A stretch of DNA of 64,000 nucleotides from Chaetorhynchus papuensis (taxonomy: Eukaryota; Chordata; Aves; Passeriformes; Rhipiduridae): NCBI GenBank assembly GCA_013396525.1, contig VWYX01000927.1, forward strand, positions 193,085 to 257,084. Reading direction: 5' to 3'. Positions 25,146 to 37,610 of the stretch are shown here, piece after piece. Numbering within the stretch: position 1 is the stretch's first letter; each line of letters starts with the position of its first letter. Under the pieces are notes generated by a model. The model did no database searches, was not told the DNA's origin, and worked only from the letters and a program-made list of their open reading frames with translations. Both the position numbers and the translations under genes were made by a program.

Positions 25146-28100
25146 AATAGTCTTGTCTTTTAGGAAGAGTAACCCTCTCCTGCCTTTAGCATAGACATTT
25201 CCAAACCATTCTGGAAGTTAGTAGAGCTCATAAATTCTGTCCCTCCCAAAAGTGTTGCAAAACACTTGGAAAATGTCACTACCAGAACAAAGGAGGATTT
25301 CTACTTCACAGCCACATGAAGTGTGCTGTACAATAGATTTACATCAGTATGCTGGCCAGCCCTCCCCTCATGCGGCATGAAGTGTAGATCTTCTTGACAG
25401 GTACTTTGACTGCAGAAAAGTCCCTACCTGACCTCAAATCAGAGAGAAGCAATGGTCAATGGGTACCACGGGAAAAACTTATTTCTCTGTCTTCATTCCA
25501 ACCGCAGTGCCAGCTGCCTTCAAAGTCACTCCTGCATCTGCAGCGGCAAAATAAAGGAGCCTCTAACTATCAAAACAGGTGGCTGAGTCCCTTGCTCCTT
25601 ACTTTAAAGTAATTGGGGTCTTTTAGATGTTTCTAATTGAGATTTCTTTCTAAGATGCCGATTTTAAAAACATGGATGAAAATTTCACAAAACAAATATC
25701 ATCTTTAAAATTGAAGATGGTTTATGACATGAGGATTTTCAGAAGTAATTATTCTCTTCATAACAACAGTAAATACTAGTGAATAACGCAGTTTCACTGT
25801 TACTTCTACTTTATTACTATCTAGTATTTCTCTTGACTCCAATACTCATAAAGGAGCTTCCTTCCTTGTCTCTGGAGTCAGAATACACAGCAGGACAAAG
25901 TTTATCTGAGAGGTATTTCTCCTCATTCCTGCTGTATTTAGTTAACCTGCTGGTATAGTTAATTCCACCATTTCCTTTATGAAAATTTAATTAAACATCT
26001 GAACTTACCATTTGACATCTAGTAGTGATGCTGCTACCTGAAGGCTTGGTGCTTTGCATTGCTTCTCAGGTCAGCTCACTAGAAGCCTTGGTAGTACTTC
26101 TCAGGGGTAGGGTACTACTTCCTGGTAGAGTGAAACAGGCCAAATTTAAACTCTGAGAGCCCCGAGGGGAGGGGGACAGGGGGCGATCCAGGTTCCCCGG
26201 CAAGGAACTCCAGCAGCAGTGAATCTCCATGCGAGGCAGCTTAATTAATGTGTGTTCCCACTCAGCTCTGCACCCCACTCTTTAAAACTGGAATAATTCC
26301 TCAGACGTATAATTCAAACACATTCTGATTGATAAGAGAATTCTTTTCTTGCAGTGATTTAGGACTTACGTAGCATGATATTTCATCAAAAAGGGATACC
26401 AAAACATACATTTTAACAGCCTGAACCTCTCCATTCACATTTACTTAGATTTCATTTGATCAGCGTTTCTAATGTGTAATCCTACCTGTGTTCTATCTGT
26501 TCATCAACATTTCAAGTATGTTTTGCCTCCATTTCCTGTCTCGCTTCATTTCTTAATTTAAATTTAAAATTATTAAATTTCTTTAAAACTTTTCTGGTCT
26601 TCAACGCCCCCTTTATATATCATAAGAAACAAGAAGCACTTGCTCAGTTTTGTCTTTCCCTTTGCTGATCTTTACAGTTACAGATCATTTTCCTGTGCTG
26701 CTTTGAATGGAGTTAAGAATAATAATAAAAAAAAAATTGCAGCTGAAAAAACGGGATTCAATTTAACACAACGGAACAGCCAATAAACTTTCAAAATAGA
26801 CAGTCAAATAATTAGATTCTAGCAGGAAATCACAGAATTGCCACTGCTATAAATATTCAGACGTTACGCAGACTGGGTATGAACATCCATCACAGATGAT
26901 TTAGAAATAATGAAATGAAACAGCTCTGGTCAGAAGACAGCCTAGGTAACAGAGCAGAGGATTCTCTAGTTCAATTGACATTTTTGTGACATTTTCTGGA
27001 AACTGAGAAACCCATCGTAGCTGGCAAAAAAAAAAAAAGTATGACCTACAAAGTTTTCCTACAAACAGTAAATTTGATTCTGTGTCACAACTAGCTTGGA
27101 CATCATCCCTATCAATTTTGTCAGCAGCTCCTTTTTAGATTGAATGTATCAACTCAGATTCTCTCTTCTCTCTTTTATTAGACTGGGAAGAGATGAGCCT
27201 GTATCAACTGCTACTATCATGGCAGTAACTCAGGACAATGCCTTTAAATTCCATATGCCGTTTTATAGCCACATGAAAGCTGCACTTAAAGGAGATTCAC
27301 AATTTTTAGATTAACCTTCTTTCTCAATTATTATTCCTCAGTACGCTGTTTTCAGCTGAGGAGAATTCAAGAGTGATGTAAACCTTAATAGCATACACAT
27401 CCAATCATCATTGATTAGTGCTAGGATTTAAAAAGAAATATAATTTTTTGCAAAACAACATTTCAGGGTACTTCAGCAAACTTAATCTAATTTTAAATTT
27501 GTTCATCATTCACTCTTGATTGCAATTAGAGTCTACTTATTAAATACCATCTGTTTTCTAAACATCAAGGAGTAGCCTGAAAAGATTTCTCTGAAGGAAA
27601 AAAACACACAAAAAGCCTCAGTAAAACCTTGTTGACCAAGATGACTACTGAATATAGTAAAATGATGAAAGTGCAGTGAATAATAATTTTTTTTCAGAAA
27701 AACATGAGGTTACCTATGCTTCTCTTTTACCCGCATTTACCTCTACACCAGGGAAATCTAGAGAAAAATATTGCGGAAAATAATTTTTTTTTCCTTCTAA
27801 TATTTTTTAAATTTTTATTATTTTTTAGTAAGTTTATTAATGATTTTATACAATTCTTCTTACTAGAATACATAATATGGACATCCTGTTTATTAAGTTT
27901 TTTAATTATTTTCCGTTTCTGGAATCACCTCTGTAGTGAACCAAATAACTTATGTTTAATTAATCTATACATTGTTTTGATAAAACTGTCTTCTTAAAAG
28001 ATACATTATTGTGACCTGAAAATAATGAAGATGTTGAAATTAGTTTCCAATGTGACCATTTTCATTAATTGGTGTCTGGGAAACTGACATACAATCTCTT

Positions 28101-30000
28101 ATGCTGAAAGTTTTGTTCTAGGCAAATACGAGACATCTAGAATAGAAAGCTGAGGATTTGCTGTATTATTGCTATCTTGACAATCTAATCACAGAATTAC
28201 TTCACATTTTCTGCATACTTATTATTACACACAAAAAGAGATAAGAAACAAAATACCACAATAATATATTTAAAAGTACTGCACAAAAGCTTCCTGGCAC
28301 CTGCCACTTCTTTACACTTACACTGCCCCTCTGGGTCCCGAAGTGCTGGATTCAGTCTATGGTAGGGTATGGTGAGATGGCAGCAACTGGAGTCTTCCCC
28401 TGGGAGGAAAATGATGGTGAAGTTAATGCTCTCATATCCCAGAGTGAGGAAGAAGTTCTTTATGTTATTTTTTTTTTTCCCTTCTTTTTTTTGCTTGGTA
28501 TCACCATGATCTTCTGTGATCTGCAACTCCTTGTAACATCCAATCTTACATTACATCCAATCCATCCAATACGGAGTATTTTTACTTATGTTAAGCACTT
28601 TATTTTTGGTCTCTTTGTTCCCCGAAGCTTTCTTTTCCCAGCTCCAGCTGTGTATTTGCTTCTCTGCTCATTCCTTGTTGGATGGCCATCTACAGCCATG
28701 TGTCCTCCAGTGCCAGTCCTGGCTCCCATCACCCTGTGCCCGGTACCCCTTCGTGCAGCATCCTGTGCCTCCCCTTCTGAGACCTGTCATACCAAGCATG
28801 GACTCCTCTGCTTCATATCATTAAGTCAGAGGTTTTCACAGCTCTGTAAAATGCTTAATTCTTCAAGGGATAATTATATTCGCTTGGCTTCTTGGACCAG
28901 AGATTTTTGTTTGGGGTAAGCAAGCACCACTCCATTAATCCAACTGAAGCTGTGAAGATTCACACAGTCCATGTGCCTGACATGGGAGAAAGCCTTTGAA
29001 TGAATATTAAGCCTTGTTTTTAATGGTTCTTTTCTAAATTTTTCCTCTATATTTGCTTCTCTTTGTATGAACAGGAAGTTTTAACATCAATTTTGCATCT
29101 AAAAAGTTAAATTATCCTTTCTCCTTTACTTTGTGACCCTTGTTCTACCTGATAATATTTTCAGTTTACTGTGGGAACAGTTAGAACAGCCTGAAGTGGT
29201 ACCCTTCTCTACTGTTCTAAAAGTTCTGAAAGGAAGCCTTTTGCATGATTCTGATCACATATCTATCCAGACACAAGCTGAATGAGTACTTAACAAGTGT
29301 TTGAGTTACAGCAAAGATTTAAGCAAGAAAGAAAGAGAAGAGCAATCCTATATATTTGTGAAGCAAAGAAAATCCAAGTTTCAGAAATTATTGCATTTAC
29401 TGGGCAGAAAACCTGAATTCCTAATATTTCTGGCCACTGAATTCTAATCCTCCTGGCCTTACCCGTATATTTCTCAGAGACTTGGTGTTACACTATGGCA
29501 TTTCTAACCATTGATTGTGTTCACCTTCTGTGGGCAAATGATGTGATAACTCTGCTGATGCACAAAGAATGGGCATGTATTTTTCATTTTTTTGCTGTAG
29601 TTTAATGAAAGAACCTATTATTTTCAATTCAGAGAAATTAACAACAGTCATGTTTCTATGTCAATCTGACACTAGTGCCATGAAATAGATTTATCAAAAC
29701 TGTCTGGGTAAGTTTGCATGGTAAGGGATTATCAGAAAAGAAGCGATCACTTTTAACTACTTTCATATTTCAACTATTTAACTGTGTAAGTATTTAAATT
29801 ATTTGGTATATTATTGCTTCAAAAATTTATCTAGATTAGAGCTTTCTGAAACTGTTATCCAGGAAGAATGACACAAGAGCAAAGAAAAGGAGGAACAAGG
29901 GCATCATCTACAGAAAAAGATAACAAAAGGTGGTTAGGATCTTGCTGATTAGGAGGCCCACAGAGATAACTGTCAGGTGAATGAAAGAGTTATTTAAAAT
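25146..30000. other. Unassigned AT-rich non-coding stretch
   Basis: No gene is recognised. A small G-rich island lies at 26155-26205, an AT-rich low-complexity block at 27778-27920, and T/C-rich runs at 28468-28494. The 186-codon plus-strand frame at 28359-28919 runs through the T-rich tract and has no recognisable domain, so it is probably chance. Confidence 0.55.
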
Positions 30001-30063
30001 CCATGAGTCACTTCATGGAGCAGGATTCCATTGGAATCATTACCCATGTAATGCTATTACATG
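30001..30063. repeat. Cluster of three short perfect palindromes
   Basis: Three inverted repeats lie side by side. CCATGA/TCATGG spans 30001-30018 with a 6-bp loop and contains TGAGTCA, an AP-1-type site. GATTCCA/TGGAATC spans 30024-30038 with a 1-bp loop. CATGTAAT/ATTACATG spans 30045-30063 with a 3-bp loop. GGAATCATT also occurs twice (30033 and 30063) as a direct repeat. Confidence 0.85.
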
Positions 30064-31844
30064 GAATCATTGGTAGGTGATTTCTTTAGAATGAAGAAAA
30101 CGATATAATGTGCTACCTTAAAAGACACCACCATCTTGTTTTCTTTTTTCATTGTTTGCTCAGTACCTGACACAATGACATCCTCTGATAAGATTCAAAA
30201 CCTTATTTGTGGTAACAAATGAAAAGTATGGACCTGAAACTGGGAATTACCTTATTTGTGTCTCTTGTTTCATAGACACAGAAGTGTTAGACTGCAGTTT
30301 GACCACAGATCTGGCTCCAAGGCTCTTTCTTTAAAGACCTGGCAGAGCATTTCCTTCCTTTACAATCATCTTGCAGTTCAAAGATGTCAGTGGTAGTTTG
30401 GTGTTATCCTTCTAAAAAAAATGAAAAACCCCTCCAACACTTACCTGGTCTCCTGCAAGAAGTGTGGAACTAGAAAACACACCGAGAAAACCCAACAAAC
30501 CCAGAAATATAGCATAAACTCCAAAGTGCACTCTGAATTATTAGGTTTAATCAATAAAATGGACTTACACATCTTTGTCTGATTCCAATCAGCTGTTTGG
30601 TAGCAGGAGATTCTCTGTCACACAGACCTGGTACCAATGACAGTGGGGGCCATACCCTGATTATGGGACAGAGGCTGAATTCTGTTTTGAATTCTCTGCT
30701 TTTACGACCCAAAGAACAACTCAAACTTCAGAAATTAAAACTAAAAACAAGCAAAATCAACAATATTAACAAAATAACATCTGAGGCCACAAAGTAAAGA
30801 ACATCAATGGGTTTATTACCATTCTTCAATAATTAAAAAATGTGAATGGCTTTACTATCCCACCTGCACTTCAGGTAAAGCACATTGCCCAAGAAGATTT
30901 GCTCTTTGACTGTAAATTTGTGCAAATGTATATGTGAGTGTGCATGAATGTGTGAGCAGGGGAGTGTGAGGAGCTGTGCAGGAGACGAACAGGTGGGGTA
31001 TAGGAAACTCAAATTTTAATGTAATTTCTTAACTTTGGGCTACCCTGAATTTTTCAGATTTTGTAGCTTGACACAAGATATTTGTAATATGATCATGTAA
31101 GATAATTATACCTGCATTTAGAAGTGTTTTCTTGACAGTAAAGGATTATTTTATTTAAAGTTTCTTTCAAAAGGGCTTTATTGCAGTGCTCTTCCACATT
31201 ACTAATAACACTCCTTGCTTAAATACCCTGATGATTTGGGGTTGAGAACTGACAGGAAGAAAAACAACTGTGAAAAATGTCCCAATGATTGGGATCATGA
31301 TGATATGGCATCATTTTGATCCCAAATGCAAATGCTAAGAGCAGTGAAGACACGTCTGTGAAATCAATACCCAAGGCCAATCTCTGCCCTCAGTTTCATC
31401 AATGAGTCCTCTCTTGTGCTGAATGAATAAAGACATTGAAAATACATGAGAGATGTATTTTAAAAGTGAGAGAAAAACATAACAGGCAGTTTATATGCAC
31501 TTTAGTTTTGCAGTGCAACCTGCTTATTAAATGAATATGGTCATGCTAAAACAGGGAAGTGAAAACAGGAACACCTGAGGAATCATTTTTGCAGGAATTA
31601 AAAATACTAGTAGTAGTGATTTAGAATAATCTAGGTCACTTTTCTCAATATTCACTTGTTTATCTTTCAAGTTCTGAATATTTACTTCCAGGATGGAATT
31701 TTAGTGAAGCATAACCTTGTGTCCTGAAATACACAACAACATTTCAATCTCCAGAATTTCACAGCCAGAAGTGGCCTTTTGATCCTGGGAACAATATCTG
31801 AGGCACCAGAAATGGCTTATGCAATTCATTGGTCACCTATGAGT

Positions 31845-31879
31845 GAGTGAGGGTGAGGAACAGGAGAGTGAGGGTGAGA
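31845..31879. repeat. 20-bp-period duplication (GAGTGAGGGTGAG)
   Basis: GAGTGAGGGTGAG occurs at 31845 and again at 31865. A small local duplication in purine-rich sequence. Confidence 0.85.
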
Positions 31880-32616
31880 ATTTTTCTAAAGAAATGTCAA
31901 AACTATTCCCACTGGACTGACTCCAAGATATGAAAATTCTTATCAAGTCCTGAGCACTCCCAGTAGAATAAAAATCAGCTGTCTTTTTCAACCTGGACAA
32001 AAGAAAGAATATTCTTTTAGATATAGTATTTTCTTTTTGTTATAAACTATTGCTAATAATTTAGTTAACATAGCTCTAAATTCGAGCAAAGGTCAAGCAC
32101 TTGGTCTACAAAAAAGTCCTTATTAAATTCAGCTTTGTAAAAGGCATTTTTAGCAAACTTTTGTACCATACTGAAACAGATGTCTGTGAACTAGTCAAGG
32201 AATTAAAATGTGTGGGAAACTTCATGGAAAAAAGGGTACTCTGGACTTTGTACTTAGCCTATTTCTTCAACCTGATTAAGTTTCTTAGATATCATGATTT
32301 AAGGTACAGCCTGGCTTGCTAAAACTACAGAAGTGTTGCCCTCCTAAACTGAAACACTGGTGTATTTTCAAAGCTAATTGAACTGGAGACTAATGTTTTC
32401 CTCCACCTGCCTCACAACCCTTAGAAATCATACCTGGACATCTGTTTTCTCTGCTGTCCTTCTTTCCTATACAACAGCCAGGCACTCTGCAAACAGTCTG
32501 GCTTGCACTTGGATTCCCCACTTCTTTATTGTCGTGTTACAATTTGCCCTTCATTTTCTCAGTGAATCAGATGAAGAATGTCTCCTTTTCCTTTTTTTAG
32601 TGTTTTACCATTTTAT

Positions 32617-32641
32617 AAAAAAAAAAAAAAATAAAAAAAAA
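32617..32641. repeat. A-rich run
   Basis: Twenty-five bases of A interrupted by a single T. Confidence 0.95.
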
Positions 32642-33849
32642 GAATGATTTCTTGAAGCCATCTGATGTCAAGCAAAGAATGGAAATAGAAAACCCAAAGG
32701 AACTGGAAACACTTGGTTTCATCCATATGAAATGTAGGTTTTTACAATGAAATTGATAGAATAATAGGTGTATAAAACCCTGTAAAAAACAGAAATAATT
32801 TAGTAATACAATAAAATTTTCAAACAGGTAAACAATTATAATTTCTTAAAGTATTTCGTGTCATTTACATAATATTAAAGTTATAAGCAAATCTGACTTT
32901 AAAGACTTGAATCTGAATCACTAAATACACAGTGTTTTTTTAATCAAGCATCAGCCATATCATTTATTTAGCTTGTCCTATTCCCTTTCCCCTTCATTAG
33001 CTGTTTGTGGCATGGAGTTCAGCCATTCTACTGAAAAAAAAGGTTTGTAAATATTTTCCATTGATGTGTTAGTGTATAGTAGCCAAAATCCAAAGCTTTT
33101 AATCTGTACTATGCCCCCAGTATTAAAATTAGCTTTAAAACACTTGTGATGAGGGGCAAATTTCCTAATTTTACAACTATTTCAGAGTAGTACTGATCTT
33201 ATTAATAGAAAAAATATTGTTGCTATATAAAATGCAATAATATTGTCATGCATTTATTGTCACAGATAATTATTTGGGCTTTTGTTCAACATACCCAATA
33301 AAACCTACTATGTATCTTTTATTCACACAAAGAAAGAACATATTATATATGGAAACTCAGCATCCATAGATAATTTGTTTTCTATAGTTCTCTCCAGATG
33401 ATATTTATTGTCCTACTTTTTAAATTTCATTTTAAGGACAGTTAATAATGGCTGTAGCTGACAGGTGTTAGAGTTGGTATTGGAGGTACCATCAAAAAGT
33501 TTTGGGGTCTTACCATCAGCAGTGAAAAAAGCTTAACAGAAAATCACCACATAACCCAAGATCATTCATGGGCAATGGATTAGGGCTGAGAACCTGGATC
33601 TTTATCCTATGAGAACGGCTGTTTTTATCTGTATATGTTGTATTATACAGCTGTATGCATACCACAATTTAATTTTTAGTGTTTATATCTTTCTACTAAC
33701 ATGTAATTTGGAAATATTTTCATGTCTTAGTTATAAATTTTGTTTTAAACTGCCTTCACTTTATAGTAAATAATAGGATATTTGGGTGTTTTTCAGGCAA
33801 AGATTCTTTTCAAGAGCCTTCTCAAATTTCCTTCATAAAAACAAAAGCT

Positions 33850-33868
33850 AAAAAAAAAAAAAAAAAAA
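33850..33868. repeat. Poly-A run (A19)
   Basis: An uninterrupted run of 19 A. No processed pseudogene is recognisable upstream. Confidence 0.95.
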
Positions 33869-36800
33869 TTGAAGAGTTATATAATTTTGAAAAATATGTG
33901 GAGACTATGGGGAACTTTTTTTCTTTCCCTTCACTTTTGGAGGCTGCTTTCCCCCCCGTTATTTCTAACAGTGTACAAAGAGTGAAATAGCTTTTGCCAT
34001 TTCTTTTAGTACCTGCAGCTAACCCTCAGGACACATGGCACCATTCCAGATGCAGCTCTCCACACCAGAATCAAATAAATAGTAGAAGAAACTACTATGC
34101 AAGATAGAACTAAAAGTATTTTTCTCTCCACTCTCCCTTTCTTCATCATCTTGCCTGACTTAATCTTTCAAAAAAGGGGTGGATTTGTTTTTTAAAATTA
34201 ATATCAGCATTTTTAATTTTTACATGGGAGGAGAAGTGACACCAGTTAGACATTAATCTTTAAAAAGTACAGTACTGAAACCTTTAAATGGCTGAAACAT
34301 TTAGGAAATCCAAAGATAAGAACTTCCCACCCTTATTTTGCAGCAGCTATAAAATCTTTGCAGTTCAAAGATGGCCATCAGGTGAACCATAGGACAAAAT
34401 TACAAAAGACATGGAAAGAATATCATTTTTAGAGTATCTACATTGCTAAATGACTTGGATACTTCGGAGTATTTTGTTAGATATGCAGTTTAGTGACATT
34501 TATTAAATCAATAGCACAAATATGAACTCCCTTCTGAGATGAAGGAAAAAAGACAACACATTTCAATGTAATAATAATATGGGGGTAAATTCTATTGCAA
34601 TTTTTCTCTGTGGCTTTCACGAGTACCCAGCCTGCAACATGACATTAGCAAGCATATTTTGTTGAGTTTCTAAGCAATTTTTCTATAACACAACTGCACC
34701 TTTCTTTGTGATGAAGTAGGGAAAATTATCAAAGGCCTTAAAATGGAAGAATCCTCAATGAAAAGGGTTTATTATCCAAATCATACTGTGGCTATTACTG
34801 AAATACAGTAACTTTTTCTGATGGAAATAATATAAAATTCATCAATAGAGTGCTCAGAAGTCATATAAGAGTAACTTGGATTTTTAAAACCTGTCTGTAG
34901 TTACAAACCTTGGCTCAATCTGTGCGTAAAATACACCTTGCTTTTAGTCTACAAGTATTTATACATTAAAAAATACTAAGTGGGTGCATTTTTCCTCTAG
35001 CAGGTAAAAGCAAAACAATACTAGAAAGTAGATACAGTAATACCAAGGGCAATTCCATTATTCCACTAGGTACCAAGGAATAGACTCTTTGAGTGTTCAG
35101 TATTCAAAGCAAGACTAGATGCCTTCCAGAAAGTTCTGTAGCACAGGGTCCCGAGAAACACACAGGCTCAGGGCCAACTCCTTCAACCCTTTTTCTATAC
35201 CGTCTTATCAGACTCTAAAAAACATGATAAAGAAGTGAGAGAACCTTAATGCAAGTCAGGCAGCCCTATATCCATATTCACAATATAAATTTAACCTTGA
35301 TCAACCCCATTTAATCATTGCTTCTCTTTTGTGGTCTGTTTTTCTTTTTCACTTTACTCAGTTCCAAAAAGCTGCCTATTTGCCTTATTTTTCCATAAGA
35401 TAAATAATGAAATGGACAAAAGATAAACACTGAAAAAGAACAAATTGCACAGCACTGGCAAAATGTTCTCCTTAGGAAAAATTCCCACTGATTACAAGAG
35501 ACAAGAGATTTCAATTGGAGCTTTGCCTGAAGAAATAACTGAGAATTAAACCCAAATAAAATAATCACATAATACAAGTTCTCGCAAGTGGAGAAATTAA
35601 ATTCTCTTTCACTTCTCACACGGACAGAAATGTCTTTGTCCCACTGATGGGAAATAGGAGTTTTGCCATTGATTTGCAATGAAGCCAACATTTCACCTCA
35701 GGGTGTTTTTTCTCATATACTATTTATTATGTTTTTACTCTAACACATCACATAAAGATCAGCTAATGCTTGCAGACTAATGAATAATCATGTATTCCAA
35801 GACCAGATATTACCATCCATTATAGGCTTGAATAAAACCTTGAATGCAGTTTTTATTTCTAGAGGAATTGTGATATATTGAAGAGGGAAAAAAAACCCCA
35901 AACTAAACCAAACCAAAAAACCCAGCTGAATTGAGGCACTGAAATTAAAGGGAACAAATATTGACTGTCAAATCCTTTCCAGGAAAAGAAATCACTGCAT
36001 ATGGTCTGCTGCTGTCTCCGTCATTTCCTAAGTTTTCCATTTGAGAGAGAATAAAAATGCATCCAGTTGACAAATTAAGAGCTAAATTAATCCAAATGGT
36101 TTAATGGAGTATAGTATCCATCTCATGCGAATGAAAATTATGGAGCTTTAGGAACACGTCACAACTGATGACTTGCAGTGTTAAAAGAAATTGTCATAGA
36201 CATCAGGGTTTATTATGGAAGCAGCAAGTCAGCACTTCCTTGCTGCATGTCAGAATTCTGTTCAAAACTGATGCTTCTATTCAGCAACAATGTCTTGAAG
36301 AAGGTAGCAAAGCTGAACATTTTTGGGAAAATACTTCTGGACTCTCAGAGGAAAGCAATTTCTGACCCACAGATGGCTGAAAAGCTGCTAGTAAGTTCTT
36401 ATACTGTAAGTAGAGAGCAGCTGCAAACTTCTACCTACGAGCTAAGATGAAATATTTTAAGATCTGCAGATGTGTCCTGGGAAACTTAGTTTCCATAACA
36501 ACAATTTTTGGTGTCATGATTTTGAGGCTGTCTGCACCTCTTGATTTCTGTAGCTGTTCACTTGGGGCTGCCAGTATTATACTGTTACTTTGTCCAGCAC
36601 TAAATTCCTTACTTGTATATTTGCACAACACAGTCACTAATGTACCTTAAAGCTTTGGTACAGTCACACAAGAAGCAGGATCCTGCCTCAGTATTTCACT
36701 GATTAATGAAGCTGGAACACTCCAGGGCCACTGAGATATTACAGCAGCATAAATATTTATATGCTTAAAATATCAAGCAATCAGGAACTAAATATAGAAT

Positions 36801-37593
36801 CCAGAAAACAAAGGTTTGTTTTATTTTATTTTTCTAGGTTTGTTACTCAAATCAAGCCCAAGAACTCGGATGCTGAAGGAAAAGGCTTGCAGTGAAGAAG
36901 TGAGATATATAAGAAAATACAAAATTCTAAATTGTTCTGAACACTAATGAAAAAGCAAATCAGACTCAGACCTTTCTCTTTGCAAAACAGGTCCAAGGCA
37001 GCACCTGTAAACATCTCCCTTTCGAATGCCATCTCTGGCAGGCAGAGACCTTCTAATGTTTTAAGGAAAAAAAATAAGGTCTTTAGAGCAGCTTTTCCAT
37101 AGCACTACATGACCCCACATGAGAGCACAATGCCAGCATCTCTTCTAGAACACAGCAGTTCCCTTGCACTTCTTCTCAGGGCAAAGTATGCCCAGCCCAA
37201 AGTACAGATGTTAACTGATAATTTTATTTCAATTTGGAGGATTTAGTATAATCTGTCTGCCTTTTTTGCCAGGCCTGCTGTTAAATGTGTTTCAGTGCAG
37301 TTAGCTGACTACACCTTCAGCTGTGGTCTTCAACACTTGTTTTCTCTTCTTTAAACGGACTTCATGAATTACTCTTTTTTTTTATTTCCTATTTTCTCCT
37401 TGTTGTTCCATCTTATGCTTTTATCTTCCTCTTCTCCTAGTAACAGGTGATTTTGCATATGTTTATTCCTCCCCTATTACTTTTTTTCCCACTTTTATCC
37501 TTAGGAGTTAACTATTATGCCATCTTGTCTTCATACAAACCACTCTCATTTTCTGGTTCTTTATACTACATAATGCCTCTCTTCAAAACCAAG

Positions 37594-37610
37594 ATAAATA
37601 AATAAATAAA
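37594..37610. repeat. ATAA tetranucleotide repeat
   Basis: Four tandem ATAA units. Confidence 0.9.

Noticed and set aside
28359..28919. 186-codon plus-strand open frame
   Set aside because: It passes through a T-rich tract read as phenylalanine runs and has no domain or conserved pattern.
33850..33868. A19 run as the tail of a processed pseudogene
   Set aside because: No polyadenylation signal or gene-like body precedes it and no target-site duplication is evident.
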